64,000 nt of DNA, taken from assembly GCF_014203755.1 (NCBI RefSeq), contig NZ_JACHJS010000001.1:434001-498000 (forward strand), read 5' to 3'. The position numbers and the translations under genes are program-made. Below the pieces are notes generated by a model. It worked only from the letters and a program-made list of their open reading frames with translations. It was not told the DNA's origin and ran no database searches. This DNA comes from Saccharothrix violaceirubra (GTDB taxonomy: Bacteria > Actinomycetota > Actinomycetes > Mycobacteriales > Pseudonocardiaceae). Positions 1 through 7,427 of the stretch are shown here, piece by piece; the stretch's first letter is position 1; each line of letters opens with the position of its first letter.

Positions 1-1
1 G

Positions 2-154
2 TTCGGCGTGCTGGTCGACCGGTTCGGCTTCGGCCTGGACGACCTGCGCCGGTTCACCGTCAACGCGGCCAAGGCGGCGTTCCTGCCGCTGGACGACCGC
101 CGCTCGATCATCCAGGACATCGTGGAACCGGGCTACGCCGCACTGTCGCGCTGA
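2..154 (+). CDS. add: Adenosine deaminase, C-terminal fragment
   Basis: Only the last 50 codons are inside the window; the gene begins to the left. The visible tail contains FGLDDLRRFTVNAAKAAFL followed by LDDR and a final EPGYAALSR. This matches the C-terminal helices of actinobacterial adenosine deaminases, which convert adenosine to inosine in the cytoplasm. No catalytic residues are visible because they lie upstream. A strong hairpin terminator follows directly. Nucleoside salvage genes further right (upp, deoC, deoD-type phosphorylase, phosphosugar mutase) fit the assignment, and in M. tuberculosis add (Rv3313c) lies in the same neighbourhood as upp and deoD. The family call rests on the short tail plus context. 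Confidence 0.75.
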   Translation, partial: FGVLVDRFGFGLDDLRRFTVNAAKAAFLPLDDRRSIIQDIVEPGYAALSR

Positions 155-157
155 CAC

Positions 158-195
158 GGACAAGGCCCCGCCGGACCTCCGGCGGGGCCTTGTCC
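158..195. terminator. Bidirectional hairpin terminator
   Basis: A perfect 17-bp inverted repeat (GGACAAGGCCCCGCCGG at 158-174, its complement at 179-195) with a 4-nt loop lies between the stops of the convergent add and 204-1418 genes. There is no long T-run, which is common for actinobacterial terminators. It can serve both strands. Confidence 0.8.
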
Positions 196-203
196 GGTTG
201 TGA

Positions 204-1418
204 CTAGTGGACCTTCAGCCGGTCCTCGAAGGACGCGACCAGCGTGCGCCACGCGGTGACCTCGGCGTCGAACGGCGCCGACGGCGCGAGCCGCGTGGGG
301 TCGGGCTTGAGCACGTAGGACACCAGCCAGCCCAGCGACTCGGACTGGTTGAGCGCCACCTTCACGGTGTCGTCGCCGGCCCAGTCGCCCGCGTCCTCCA
401 GCAGTTCGACCACGAGGTCGAGCTGGGTCGGGTCGACCGCGTCGGGGCCGTCGGCGATGTCCTCGTCGAGCCCGGTCAGCACGTAGACGTTGTCCGGGTC
501 GATCTCCACGTCGAGGTCGCCGCCGGTCGCCTTGACGACCAGCTCGCCCCAGGTGGACACCTCGGACAGGTCGTTGTCGTCGGCCTCGACGATGAACCGC
601 GACAGCGCGCGGGGCGAGGTGAACGCGTCGATCCGGCCCTTGCGGCCCAGGAAGACGGGTTCCTCGTCCAGGTAGCAGCGCAGCGTGTAGTACTCGCCCG
701 CGCCACTGATGATCTTGATCGGGTCGATGCCGACCTCGGCCCAGAAGCCGGTGGGCTCGCCGTCCTCGTCCTCGTCGTCCTCGTCGTCGGACGTGGCGGC
801 AGCGGCGGCGTTGGCCTCCTCGAACGCGGCCAGTTCCTCCTGGGCGCGTTCGAGTTCGGCCTCGTCGACGTCGGGCTGGGCCACGACCTCGTCGAGCGCG
901 TCGAGCACGTCGTCCCACTTCTCCGCGACGACCTCGGAGATCTCCGTCCACAGCGCCGCGCCGTCGCGGCCGGTGAACGGCAGCGTGCCCTGCGGCAGCA
1001 GCGCGAAGCCCTCGGCCGAGTCGAGGATCTCGTGCACCTTCTCCAGCTCGCACACGTCCGCGAGCGAGCGCACGATCGACACCACGTCGGCGAGTTCGCC
1101 GATCACCCAGGTGTCGGGCTCCTCCGCGACCAGCTCCGGCACGCCGACCAGGTCGAACTGGTGGTTGTCGTCGGGCGACAGCTCGCCCACCGACAGGCCG
1201 GGGATCGCGTGCCACGCCGGGTGGTCGGTGAGGTCGTGCTCCTCGGTCTTGCGGACGAACGCCGCGAGGTGCGCGGCGTCGGGGAACACGTACAGGTTCT
1301 CCTCATGACCGAGGAAGGCTTCCCACTCCTCGCCCTCTTCCCGCCAGCGGGGAGCCCACAGGGTGACGACATCACCCTGCGTGAGCCCCAGCTCGATCGG
1401 GACGATGTCCTGAGCCAT
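204..1418 (-). CDS. Conserved actinobacterial protein (often labelled primosomal protein)
   Basis: A 404-residue soluble acidic protein starting MAQDIVPIELGLTQGD. A GGGAGG ribosome binding site sits about 7 bases before the ATG, which supports this start. A central alanine/glutamate-rich segment (around residues 200-220) runs into an aspartate/glutamate-rich stretch. It is followed by a second conserved part beginning GFWAEVGIDPIKI. Relatives are widespread in actinobacteria and frequently carry the database label primosomal protein, for which I see no motif support here; there is no ATPase or zinc motif. No signal peptide or membrane segment is visible. The gene is single, convergent with add and separated from it by a terminator. 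Function unknown; I am sure only that it is a real, conserved gene. Confidence 0.8.
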   Translation of the reverse strand: MAQDIVPIELGLTQGDVVTLWAPRWREEGEEWEAFLGHEENLYVFPDAAHLAAFVRKTEEHDLTDHPAWHAIPGLSVGELSPDDNHQFDLVGVPELVAEEPDTWVIGELADVVSIVRSLADVCELEKVHEILDSAEGFALLPQGTLPFTGRDGAALWTEISEVVAEKWDDVLDALDEVVAQPDVDEAELERAQEELAAFEEANAAAAATSDDEDDEDEDGEPTGFWAEVGIDPIKIISGAGEYYTLRCYLDEEPVFLGRKGRIDAFTSPRALSRFIVEADDNDLSEVSTWGELVVKATGGDLDVEIDPDNVYVLTGLDEDIADGPDAVDPTQLDLVVELLEDAGDWAGDDTVKVALNQSESLGWLVSYVLKPDPTRLAPSAPFDAEVTAWRTLVASFEDRLKVH

Positions 1419-1480
1419 CCGACCTCCCGGTCACGCCATACCCCATAGCCGTGCGTTGGCAAGCGTACGGGGTCGATCGC

Positions 1481-1966
1481 TCAGGACCGCCGTTGACCAC
1501 GGAAAGGGTCCGCGAAGTAGGCGTCCTCGTCCTCTTCGGCCGGTGGCCGGGGCCGCTGCGCGCGGGCCGGCGGGCCGGTGACCGGCGGTGTTGGCGCAGG
1601 TGCGAAGGGTGTGGAAGTACTTTCGGGTTCGGCCACGGAACGTTCCGCCTCGACGCGGAACGGCGGCGCCCCCACGAACGCCTCCACCGCGATGGCCACG
1701 CCGTCGCCGAGCGCCTTGGCGAGTTCGTTGAAGGAAGTCTGCACGGCCGCGTCGGTGGCCAGCCGTGCCGTCTCGACCACGGTCCGGCCGACCGCGTCGG
1801 GGCCCTGGGCGAGCAGGGCGGGGTGCAGTTGGAGGTCGCGCAGTTCGCCGTTGGCCGTGGCGGTCACGCGCGCGAGCCCGCTGGGGTGCTCGGCCCGGCC
1901 CACGGTCCGGGCGAGGACCTCGGTCAATCGGTCGGCCGCGAACCGCGACGCCTCGAGCCTGCTCAT
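1481..1966 (-). CDS. YbaB/EbfC-family protein, copy 1
   Basis: A 161-residue protein whose first about 110 residues follow the YbaB/EbfC pattern: a first helix, then a beta segment with ANGELRDLQLHP, then a helix rich in small residues. The C-terminal 45 residues are proline-rich and disordered-looking, ending with an acidic patch. YbaB proteins bind DNA as dimers. In mycobacteria the YbaB-like EspL is instead part of ESX-1 function, so a T7SS accessory role is plausible. Its ATG overlaps the stop of the upstream copy by 4 bp, so it is translationally coupled as the last gene of a four-gene leftward operon (EspC-like, NlpC/P60, EbfC-like, EbfC-like). Confidence 0.7.
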   Translation of the reverse strand: MSRLEASRFAADRLTEVLARTVGRAEHPSGLARVTATANGELRDLQLHPALLAQGPDAVGRTVVETARLATDAAVQTSFNELAKALGDGVAIAVEAFVGAPPFRVEAERSVAEPESTSTPFAPAPTPPVTGPPARAQRPRPPAEEDEDAYFADPFRGQRRS

Positions 1967-2337
1967 CGCGGTCCCCTCAGGTAGCCGCCGGTGAAGTCGT
2001 CCTCGACCTCGCCCGGCGCGAAGCCCATCTCGGTCAGGGCCCGGGACGTGGCCGGGTCGACCACGCGGTCCAGGCTTCGGTGCAGGCGGGCGGCGGCGTC
2101 CCGTGATGCCTTCGCGGCCACGCGCACGATCTCCGCGGCCAACGCCTGCGGCCCCATGTTCAGCGCGGCGGCCGTGACGCGGATGTCGGTCGGCGGCGTG
2201 CCAGGCGGGGTCGTCACGGTCACGGCGCCGTCCGGCGAGGACGCGCGGCCGAGCACCGGCCCGGTGCGGTCCAGGTGCTCGGCGATGCGCTGTCCGGTGT
2301 GCGCGGCCTGTTCGGCGGCGCGGGTGGTGTCGTCCAC
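1963..2337 (-). CDS. YbaB/EbfC-family protein, copy 2
   Basis: A 124-residue protein with the YbaB/EbfC layout: an N-terminal helix, a beta region (SSPDGAVTVTTPPGTPPTDI), then helices with LAAEIVRVAAKASRDAAARL. It lies only 4 bp downstream of the NlpC/P60 gene and overlaps the next EbfC-like gene by 4 bp (ATGA), so all are probably co-translated. Placement next to two T7SS-type secreted proteins repeats the arrangement at 57999-61284. The cytoplasmic role could be nucleoid binding or substrate handling; the sequence alone does not decide. Confidence 0.65.
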   Translation of the reverse strand: MDDTTRAAEQAAHTGQRIAEHLDRTGPVLGRASSPDGAVTVTTPPGTPPTDIRVTAAALNMGPQALAAEIVRVAAKASRDAAARLHRSLDRVVDPATSRALTEMGFAPGEVEDDFTGGYLRGPR

Positions 2338-2341
2338 GTCC

Positions 2342-3520
2342 TCAGCCCGTCGGTCGGTAGAAGCCCAGGAAACCCATGCCGATGTTGTCCGTGCGGATGG
2401 GGTTGACCTGCACGGGGTCGCCGGCCTCGACCATCTGGCCGTTGCCGATCACCATCGCCACGTGCCCGTCCCACACGACGAGGTCGCCGGGCAGGAGCTG
2501 GTTCGGCGGCACGGACGCGCCCATCGCCTGCGAGGACGCCGGACGCGGGATGTCGAACCCGGCGTTCTTGTACGCCCACTGGGTCAACCCCGAGCAGTCC
2601 GTGCCCTGCGGCGGGTTGGCGCCTCCCCAGACGTAAGGCGTGCCCAACGCGGACAAGGCGTTGCGCACCGCCCGTGCGGCCGTCTCGTTGGGTGCCTCGG
2701 CCGAACTGCCGTCGGGCAGGTTGACGCCCACGCCCGTGCCCGGCTGCGGCGGGATCGCGACCGGCAGGCGTGGCCCGGAGGCACCGCCGCCGCCTCCACC
2801 GCCCCCGCCGCCTCCACCACCGCCGCCGCCACCGCCGCCGCCACCGGACCCGGAGGACGAACCGGAGGAGGACCCGACCGACCCCGGCTGCTGCGGGTCG
2901 CGGCCGGGCGTCTCGATCGACGACGACGCGGTCGTGGTGCCGCCGCCCTCGACGCCCAACGGGTCGCCCACCCCGGCGAAGTTCGCGGGCTGGAGCCCTT
3001 GGAGCTGCGTGACGACGTTGGTCAGCTCGGTGCGGACGCGTTCCAGCTCCTGCGCCGACCGCGCCTCGTAGTCCCGGGCGACCGACGTGATCACGGCGGC
3101 CATGGCCAACGCCGGACCCAGCCCGCCGAACAGCGTGGCCCCGATCGCCGCCGCCAGCCGGGGCTGCGCCCAGCCGACGAACTCGTCGATGAGTCCCTGG
3201 ATCGTGGCCCGCCCGGTGCCGACCGCCTGGGCGGCGGCCGTCGCGCCGTTCTGGATCGTGGTCGCGTTGCGCGCCAACGTCCGCACCCCGCCGGAGAACG
3301 TCGACACGCGCGCCTGGAACGCGTTCGCCTTCTCGCCGTACCAGGTGCCGAGCGCCGCGTTGGCGGCACCGGTGTGCCGCCCGTCGATCTCGGTCAACGC
3401 CGACGACGCCTTGCCGAACGACTCGGCCGCGCGGGTGGCGCCGCCGATGTCGCCGTCGAGCTTGGCCAGGTGGTCCTTCATGGGCTGGACCAGACCGGCG
3501 AGGAATCCACCGACGTCCAT
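2342..3520 (-). CDS. NlpC/P60 (C40) cell-wall hydrolase with T7SS-type N-terminus
   Basis: A 392-residue protein in three parts. Residues 1-170 are a helical, PPE/WXG-like region with GTWYGEKANAF and no classical signal peptide. A linker (about 190-250) contains a run of about 21 glycines after a Ser/Gly stretch. The C-terminal about 120 residues form an NlpC/P60 domain with catalytic Cys309 in GTDCSGL and His353 in DGHVAMVIG. The family cleaves peptidoglycan stem peptides outside the cell. The helical N-terminus and the preceding EspC-like partner suggest export by a type VII system. Its ATG shares one base with the partner's TGA (TGATG). Function and export route are inferred from domains and neighbours. 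Confidence 0.8.
   Translation of the reverse strand: MDVGGFLAGLVQPMKDHLAKLDGDIGGATRAAESFGKASSALTEIDGRHTGAANAALGTWYGEKANAFQARVSTFSGGVRTLARNATTIQNGATAAAQAVGTGRATIQGLIDEFVGWAQPRLAAAIGATLFGGLGPALAMAAVITSVARDYEARSAQELERVRTELTNVVTQLQGLQPANFAGVGDPLGVEGGGTTTASSSIETPGRDPQQPGSVGSSSGSSSGSGGGGGGGGGGGGGGGGGGGGGASGPRLPVAIPPQPGTGVGVNLPDGSSAEAPNETAARAVRNALSALGTPYVWGGANPPQGTDCSGLTQWAYKNAGFDIPRPASSQAMGASVPPNQLLPGDLVVWDGHVAMVIGNGQMVEAGDPVQVNPIRTDNIGMGFLGFYRPTG
2782..2845. repeat. GGN low-complexity run encoding poly-glycine linker
   Basis: About 64 bp of imperfect GGC/GGT/GGG codons (read on the minus strand) encode roughly 21 consecutive glycines between the helical N-terminus and the NlpC/P60 domain. Such tracts are prone to slippage, so length differences between strains or assemblies are likely. 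Confidence 0.85.
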
Positions 3521-3843
3521 CAGACTTTGTACGCCCTGTTCAGGTCGGCGCTGTTCTGCTGCTCCTGCGCGTCGTACGCCTGGCCGGTCTTCGTGACCTC
3601 CGACGCGAACGCCGACAGCCCCTGCGCCCCGGCCGCGACCCCGTCCACCTGGGCCTGTGCCGCCCGCTGGAACGCCGCGCCGAGCCCGACCTCGTCGCCG
3701 AGGGCGCCGAAACTGCCCGCCGCGAGCGACGTCGTGCCGCTCAGCGTCGACGTGCCGACGGTGCCGACCTCGCCGGCCAGCCCGCCGGCGGTCGAGCCGT
3801 ACTGGGCGAGCGCCGCCGTGTCGACGCGGAAACCCGATTCCAC
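3520..3843 (-). CDS. EspC/WXG100-like T7SS substrate
   Basis: A 107-residue all-helical small protein starting MESGFRVDTAALAQYGSTAGGL. It matches the EspC/DUF2580-type family of small type VII secretion substrates: N-terminal FRVD plus helix, a Gly/Ser turn, then a second helix ending with QAYDAQEQQNSADLN. No WXG tripeptide is visible; the family often lacks it. It is the first gene of the leftward operon with the NlpC/P60 hydrolase, which it overlaps by one base. It probably forms a heterodimer with the N-terminal part of that hydrolase; this is inference. Confidence 0.65.
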   Translation of the reverse strand: MESGFRVDTAALAQYGSTAGGLAGEVGTVGTSTLSGTTSLAAGSFGALGDEVGLGAAFQRAAQAQVDGVAAGAQGLSAFASEVTKTGQAYDAQEQQNSADLNRAYKV

Positions 3844-3905
3844 TTCACCAACCCCCTACGCGTTCCGGTCGATCCTGCCGCATCCGCGGGTGTCGTGTGG
3901 TCCCT

Positions 3906-3932
3906 TTGACGCAGCTCACCGACTGGTAGAAT
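3906..3932 (+). promoter_or_regulatory. Candidate promoter of the Panacea-Fic operon
   Basis: TTGACG (3906-3911) and TAGAAT (3927-3932) resemble primary sigma-factor -35 and -10 boxes. They lie 33 bases before the ATG at 3965 and after the divergent EspC-like gene. The spacer is only 15 bp, so the -35 assignment is uncertain. The -10 box is one of the better ones in the window. Confidence 0.45.
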
Positions 3933-3964
3933 GGGCAGGTCACACGGCCTGTGGGAGGCGGGGC

Positions 3965-4555
3965 ATGGCGAACGTGCACGACGTCGCGGCGGCGGTGCTC
4001 GCGGCCACCGGCCCCGAGTCGCCGATGAAGCTGCAGAAGCTGCTCTACTACGCCCAGGGCTGGCACCTGGCGACCGAGCACACCCCGTTGTTCGAGGCCC
4101 GCATCGAGGCGTGGAAGCGCGGACCCGTCGTGCCCGAGGTCTACTACCGGCACGAGGGGCGCAGCGAGGTCTGTTCGTGGCACGAGGGCGACCCGTCCCG
4201 GTTGGCCGCGCGGGAACGCGACGTCGTGGCGTCCGTCGTGGAGCGCTACGGCCACTTCTCCCGGCACGAGCTGAGCGAGATGGCGCACGGCGAGGAGCCG
4301 TGGCGTGACGCCCGGGGCGACCTGCCCGAGTCCGAGCCGAGCAGTGCCGAGGTCTCCCGTGAGGTGATGGCCCGCTACTTCCGGCGGCTGTTCCGACCCG
4401 CGCCGCAAGCGTTTGCCGACGCGTTGGCCAGCGTGTCCCTTGAAGGACTCACGGTCGGCGAGGACACCGTCGCGACCATGCGCGAGGTGGCGGCCGGCCG
4501 CCTGGACATCGAGGACGCCATCGCGCGCGAGATCGAGGCGCTCCGCTCCCGGTGA
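3965..4555 (+). CDS. Panacea-domain (SocA/DUF4065-like) antitoxin
   Basis: A 196-residue cytoplasmic protein with the Panacea/GepA-like signature near the N-terminus: MKLQKLLYYAQGWHL at about residues 21-35, followed by IEAWKRGPVVPEVY. This domain serves as the neutralising half of many toxin-antitoxin pairs. A clear GGGAGG ribosome binding site precedes the ATG, and a -10-like box lies about 33 bases upstream. The stop codon overlaps the GTG start of the Fic gene (GTGA), which gives strong translational coupling and supports a PanA-Fic module. Panacea antitoxins partnered with Fic/Doc proteins are known; the pairing here is read from gene order. Confidence 0.8.
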   Translation: MANVHDVAAAVLAATGPESPMKLQKLLYYAQGWHLATEHTPLFEARIEAWKRGPVVPEVYYRHEGRSEVCSWHEGDPSRLAARERDVVASVVERYGHFSRHELSEMAHGEEPWRDARGDLPESEPSSAEVSREVMARYFRRLFRPAPQAFADALASVSLEGLTVGEDTVATMREVAAGRLDIEDAIAREIEALRSR

Positions 4556-5130
4556 CCTTCGCGGACCCCTACCGAGACCCCGGGACCGGCGTTCTGCTCA
4601 ACAACTTCGACATCTCCGACCCGCGCGTGTGCGAGGCCGCGGAGGCGCGGTTGAGCGCGTTGCGGATCGCGGAACTCGAACTCACGCCCCTGCCCGGCCT
4701 CTACGACCTGCCCCACCTGTGCCGCTTTCACCGACACATCTTCGGCGACCTCTACCCGTGGGCGGGCAAGGTCCGGCGGGTCGACATCGCGCGCACGGCG
4801 CCGTTCGCCTCGTGGCGGCAGATCGAGCCTTACGCGTCCGGCCTGTTCGAGGAGCTGCGCAAGGAGCAGTACCTGCGTGGCCTGGCGCGGGCCGAGCTGC
4901 TGGACCGGCTGGCCCACTACTACGTCGAGGTGAACGCGCTGCACCCGTTCCGCGAAGGCAACGGACGGGCGCAGCGCGCGTTCTTCGCCCAGCTCCTGCT
5001 GGAGGCCGGTTGGCGGCTGGACCTCACGGCTCTGGACCGCGAGGCGTTCGTGGCCGCCTGCCGGCTCGGCATGAGCGGACCGTCAGAGCCCCTGCGGTCC
5101 CTGTTCGAGGACGTCCTGGTGCCGGCGTAG
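4552..5130 (+). CDS. Fic-domain protein (toxin of the Panacea pair)
   Basis: A 192-residue protein with an intact Fic core motif, HPFREGNGRAQR, with the catalytic His at residue 131. The flap region YPWAGKVRRVDI is at 69-80. Fic enzymes usually transfer AMP from ATP to a target protein. No inhibitory helix motif ([ST]xxxE[GN]) is evident in the N-terminus, so control is probably supplied by the upstream Panacea partner. The GTG start overlaps that gene's TGA by 4 bp. The last 48 bp overlap, tail to tail, the 3' end of the opposite-strand gene at 5083. The target is unknown. Confidence 0.85.
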   Translation: MTFADPYRDPGTGVLLNNFDISDPRVCEAAEARLSALRIAELELTPLPGLYDLPHLCRFHRHIFGDLYPWAGKVRRVDIARTAPFASWRQIEPYASGLFEELRKEQYLRGLARAELLDRLAHYYVEVNALHPFREGNGRAQRAFFAQLLLEAGWRLDLTALDREAFVAACRLGMSGPSEPLRSLFEDVLVPA

Positions 5131-6084
5131 CCGCTCGCGCAGCTCGGGCCACCGGGTCTGGTCGACCTGGCACGCGTTCTGCACCACGGTCGTGATGTCG
5201 CCGTCCCGCAACGCTTCCACCGCGCGGACGGCGTGCGCCTTGGCGAGCAGGCGCCGTTCGACGGCGGCGTCCGCGCCGGGTCGGCGAAGCCGCCGGACCC
5301 GGTCGGTCTCGACGGGCAGGCAGCGGTCCCAGCGCGCCTCCAGCGCCTGCCGGTGCAGTTCCCGCACGGCCGGCAGGTCGGCGTCCGGCGAGATCCCGGC
5401 GATCGCGCACGCCCACTCGACGGCCGCGCGCCCGACGTCCGCGCCGATCAGCTCGGGCGCGTTGTTCTCCAGGAACCGCGCGGAGTTCGCGAACACCCAC
5501 GGGTCGGCGATGACCGACGCGGGGTGCGGCGAGGTCGCCCACTCCTCGGTGATCCGGACGCCGCTCACCCGTTCGACGAACGCCAAAGCCATGGCGCACG
5601 AGCGTTCCACGTCCGCGAAGTCGAGCCCGTCGAGGAACGTCGTGAGCGCGGGGTCGACGGTTTCCTTGTCCGCCACGAAATCCAGGTCGTGCACGCGACC
5701 GTCGACGGCGAGCGCGAGCGTGCTGTCGAAGTTCACGTTCCAGTAGGCGCCGGCCACGACCGTGCCCGCCGAGAGCACCCGCAGGACCCGCTCGGACGCG
5801 GCCCACCAGCCGTTGTCCTCGATCAGCAGCACCCACCCGTCGACCTCGTCGGCCACCACCAGCGGCAGCTCGTCGGGGAACGCGTCGAACGCGGCCCGCC
5901 CCGCGTCGGCGACCGTCGACCGGCGCGCGGACCGGAATCCGTCGATCCGCCGCAACGCCTCGTCGAGGCTCAGCCCGCGCACCGCCGCGACGCACACCGC
6001 GTCCCTGGGCAGCACGTCCCGTTCGAGCAGGTCGTGGTAGTGGTCGACCGCGTCGTCGGCGACGTGCGGTTCGGGAAACGCCAT
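5083..6084 (-). CDS. DUF6461-like protein, paralogue 1
   Basis: A 333-residue soluble protein, most distal of three leftward paralogues. Shared blocks are a start with VDHYHDLLERDVLPRDAVCV, then VRGLSLDEALRRIDGF, VDGWVLLIEDNGWW, a YWNVNFDSTLALAVDGRV segment and LAFVERVSGVRITEEW. The first part resembles actinobacterial DUF6461 proteins; the alpha-helical C-terminal third has no family I recognise. An AGGAAGG site supports the ATG at 6084. A 353-bp gap separates it from paralogue 2, so it may have its own promoter. Its 3' end overlaps fic by 48 bp. Function unknown. Confidence 0.65.
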   Translation of the reverse strand: MAFPEPHVADDAVDHYHDLLERDVLPRDAVCVAAVRGLSLDEALRRIDGFRSARRSTVADAGRAAFDAFPDELPLVVADEVDGWVLLIEDNGWWAASERVLRVLSAGTVVAGAYWNVNFDSTLALAVDGRVHDLDFVADKETVDPALTTFLDGLDFADVERSCAMALAFVERVSGVRITEEWATSPHPASVIADPWVFANSARFLENNAPELIGADVGRAAVEWACAIAGISPDADLPAVRELHRQALEARWDRCLPVETDRVRRLRRPGADAAVERRLLAKAHAVRAVEALRDGDITTVVQNACQVDQTRWPELRERLRRHQDVLEQGPQGL

Positions 6085-6437
6085 CGGGGGACCTTCCTCG
6101 CTGCGGTGGGAACGGTCCGTCCGACTGCGCGCGCCGGACGGACCGTCGTCGTCGGGGTGCACGAGGCACCCGTCCGCCGGACGCGAGGTCTCGGTGGCAC
6201 AGGAGGAACCCATTGGTAGCCCACGGCGCGCACACACTCCACTCCCTCGCCTCCGACAGGAATGCGCGCATAAGGGAGCGGTGAAAGATCTAAGACGGTG
6301 ACGCCTCGAATCCCCCCGAATGCGAGTCACCCCGGGTCATGTGATTCCCCCTGACCCGGAGTGCTCCCAACCTCGCACGAACCCATGGGGTCGTCAAGGA
6401 AACTTTGCCCGCCGATACGAGTTCGTACGGTCTGGAA
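6085..6437. other. 353-bp intergenic region between paralogues
   Basis: No convincing gene here. The base composition is less GC-rich than the neighbours (around 6270-6440), as expected for a promoter region. On the minus strand a TTGACG box is present near 6400, but I find no good -10 partner. It may hold the promoter of the gene starting at 6084. Confidence 0.5.
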
Positions 6438-7370
6438 TCAGTTTCTGAGAGACTCCCGCAGCCCTTCCCACCCGCCGGGGTCGGCACAACAGGCGTTGAA
6501 GAGCGCGGAATCCAGGTCGCCCGCGTCCAGCGCTTCCCTTGCGGCGGCGGCATGAGCGAGCGCCGACAGCCGTTGCTCCGGCCCGCGGTCGGCATCGCGC
6601 TGCCGCACGTGGGCTTGGAGCCGAGCCACCCGGTCCCCGTCCGGATCGACGGGCAGACACCGCGCCCACAGGGTCTCCAGGGCCTGCCGGTGCCACTCCA
6701 CCCGCGACCCTTCGCCCGCGACCCGGGCCGCGATCCCCGGCCCGATGTCGAGACCGACCAGCTCAGGGGCGTTCGCCTCGATCCATCCCGCCGAGGCCAC
6801 GAACCGGTGCGCCGACGCGACAACCGACACGGGATGCGGCGCGCGGACCCACTCGTCGGTCACCCGCACCCCGCTGACCCGCTCGACGAATGCCAACGAG
6901 GCCGCGCACATCCGTTCGGCATCGTCGAACGGCAGTCCGGCCAGGAAGGGGGCGAGCGCGGGATCGTCCGACTCGTGCTCGCTGATGAAGTCGCACTCGT
7001 GCACCCGGCCGTCGATCGCGAGGGTCAGCGAACTGTCGAAGTCGACGTTCCAGTAAGCACTCGCCGCCACTGTTCCTTTCGACAGCCGGGCCAACATCTC
7101 CGCCGAGGAGCCATGCCACCCGTTGTCCTCCGCCAGCAGGACCCATCCGTCGACCTCGTCCGCCACGACGAGCGGGAGCAGGTCCGGGAACGCGTCGACC
7201 GAGGTGCGTCCCGCGTCCGCCAGGGTTTCCGTTCGCGCGGACGGGAACCCGTCGAATCGCCTCAATGCCTCGTCCACGGAAAACCCGCGCACGGCCGTGA
7301 GGCACAACGCCTCGTCGGGCAGGGGACCGTTGTCGAGCAGGTCCGCGTAATGGTCGGTCGCGTCGTCCAT
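6438..7370 (-). CDS. DUF6461-like protein, paralogue 2
   Basis: A 310-residue protein closely related to the genes on both sides. It starts MDDATDHYADLLDNGPLPDE and keeps the VRGFSVDEALRRFDGF, VDGWVLLAEDNGWHG and VERVSGVRVTDEWVR blocks. A GGGGAAGG ribosome binding site lies just before the ATG. No signal peptide, membrane segment or catalytic motif is recognised. The first 20 residues are almost identical to paralogue 3, which indicates recent tandem duplication. Function unknown. Confidence 0.65.
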   Translation of the reverse strand: MDDATDHYADLLDNGPLPDEALCLTAVRGFSVDEALRRFDGFPSARTETLADAGRTSVDAFPDLLPLVVADEVDGWVLLAEDNGWHGSSAEMLARLSKGTVAASAYWNVDFDSSLTLAIDGRVHECDFISEHESDDPALAPFLAGLPFDDAERMCAASLAFVERVSGVRVTDEWVRAPHPVSVVASAHRFVASAGWIEANAPELVGLDIGPGIAARVAGEGSRVEWHRQALETLWARCLPVDPDGDRVARLQAHVRQRDADRGPEQRLSALAHAAAAREALDAGDLDSALFNACCADPGGWEGLRESLRN

Positions 7371-7427
7371 GGCACCTTCCCCCGGTCGCAGGATTCCACT
7401 CTGCCCGGGATTCGCTGTCGGTGCGGC

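Noticed and set aside
2782..2845. GGN tract as a regulatory or recombination repeat
   Set aside because: It lies in frame inside the NlpC/P60 gene and simply encodes a glycine linker.
6085..6330. Extension of the DUF6461-like paralogue 1 upstream of 6084
   Set aside because: The extra residues are Arg/Ser/Gly-rich and absent from the two paralogues; the ATG at 6084 has a proper ribosome binding site.
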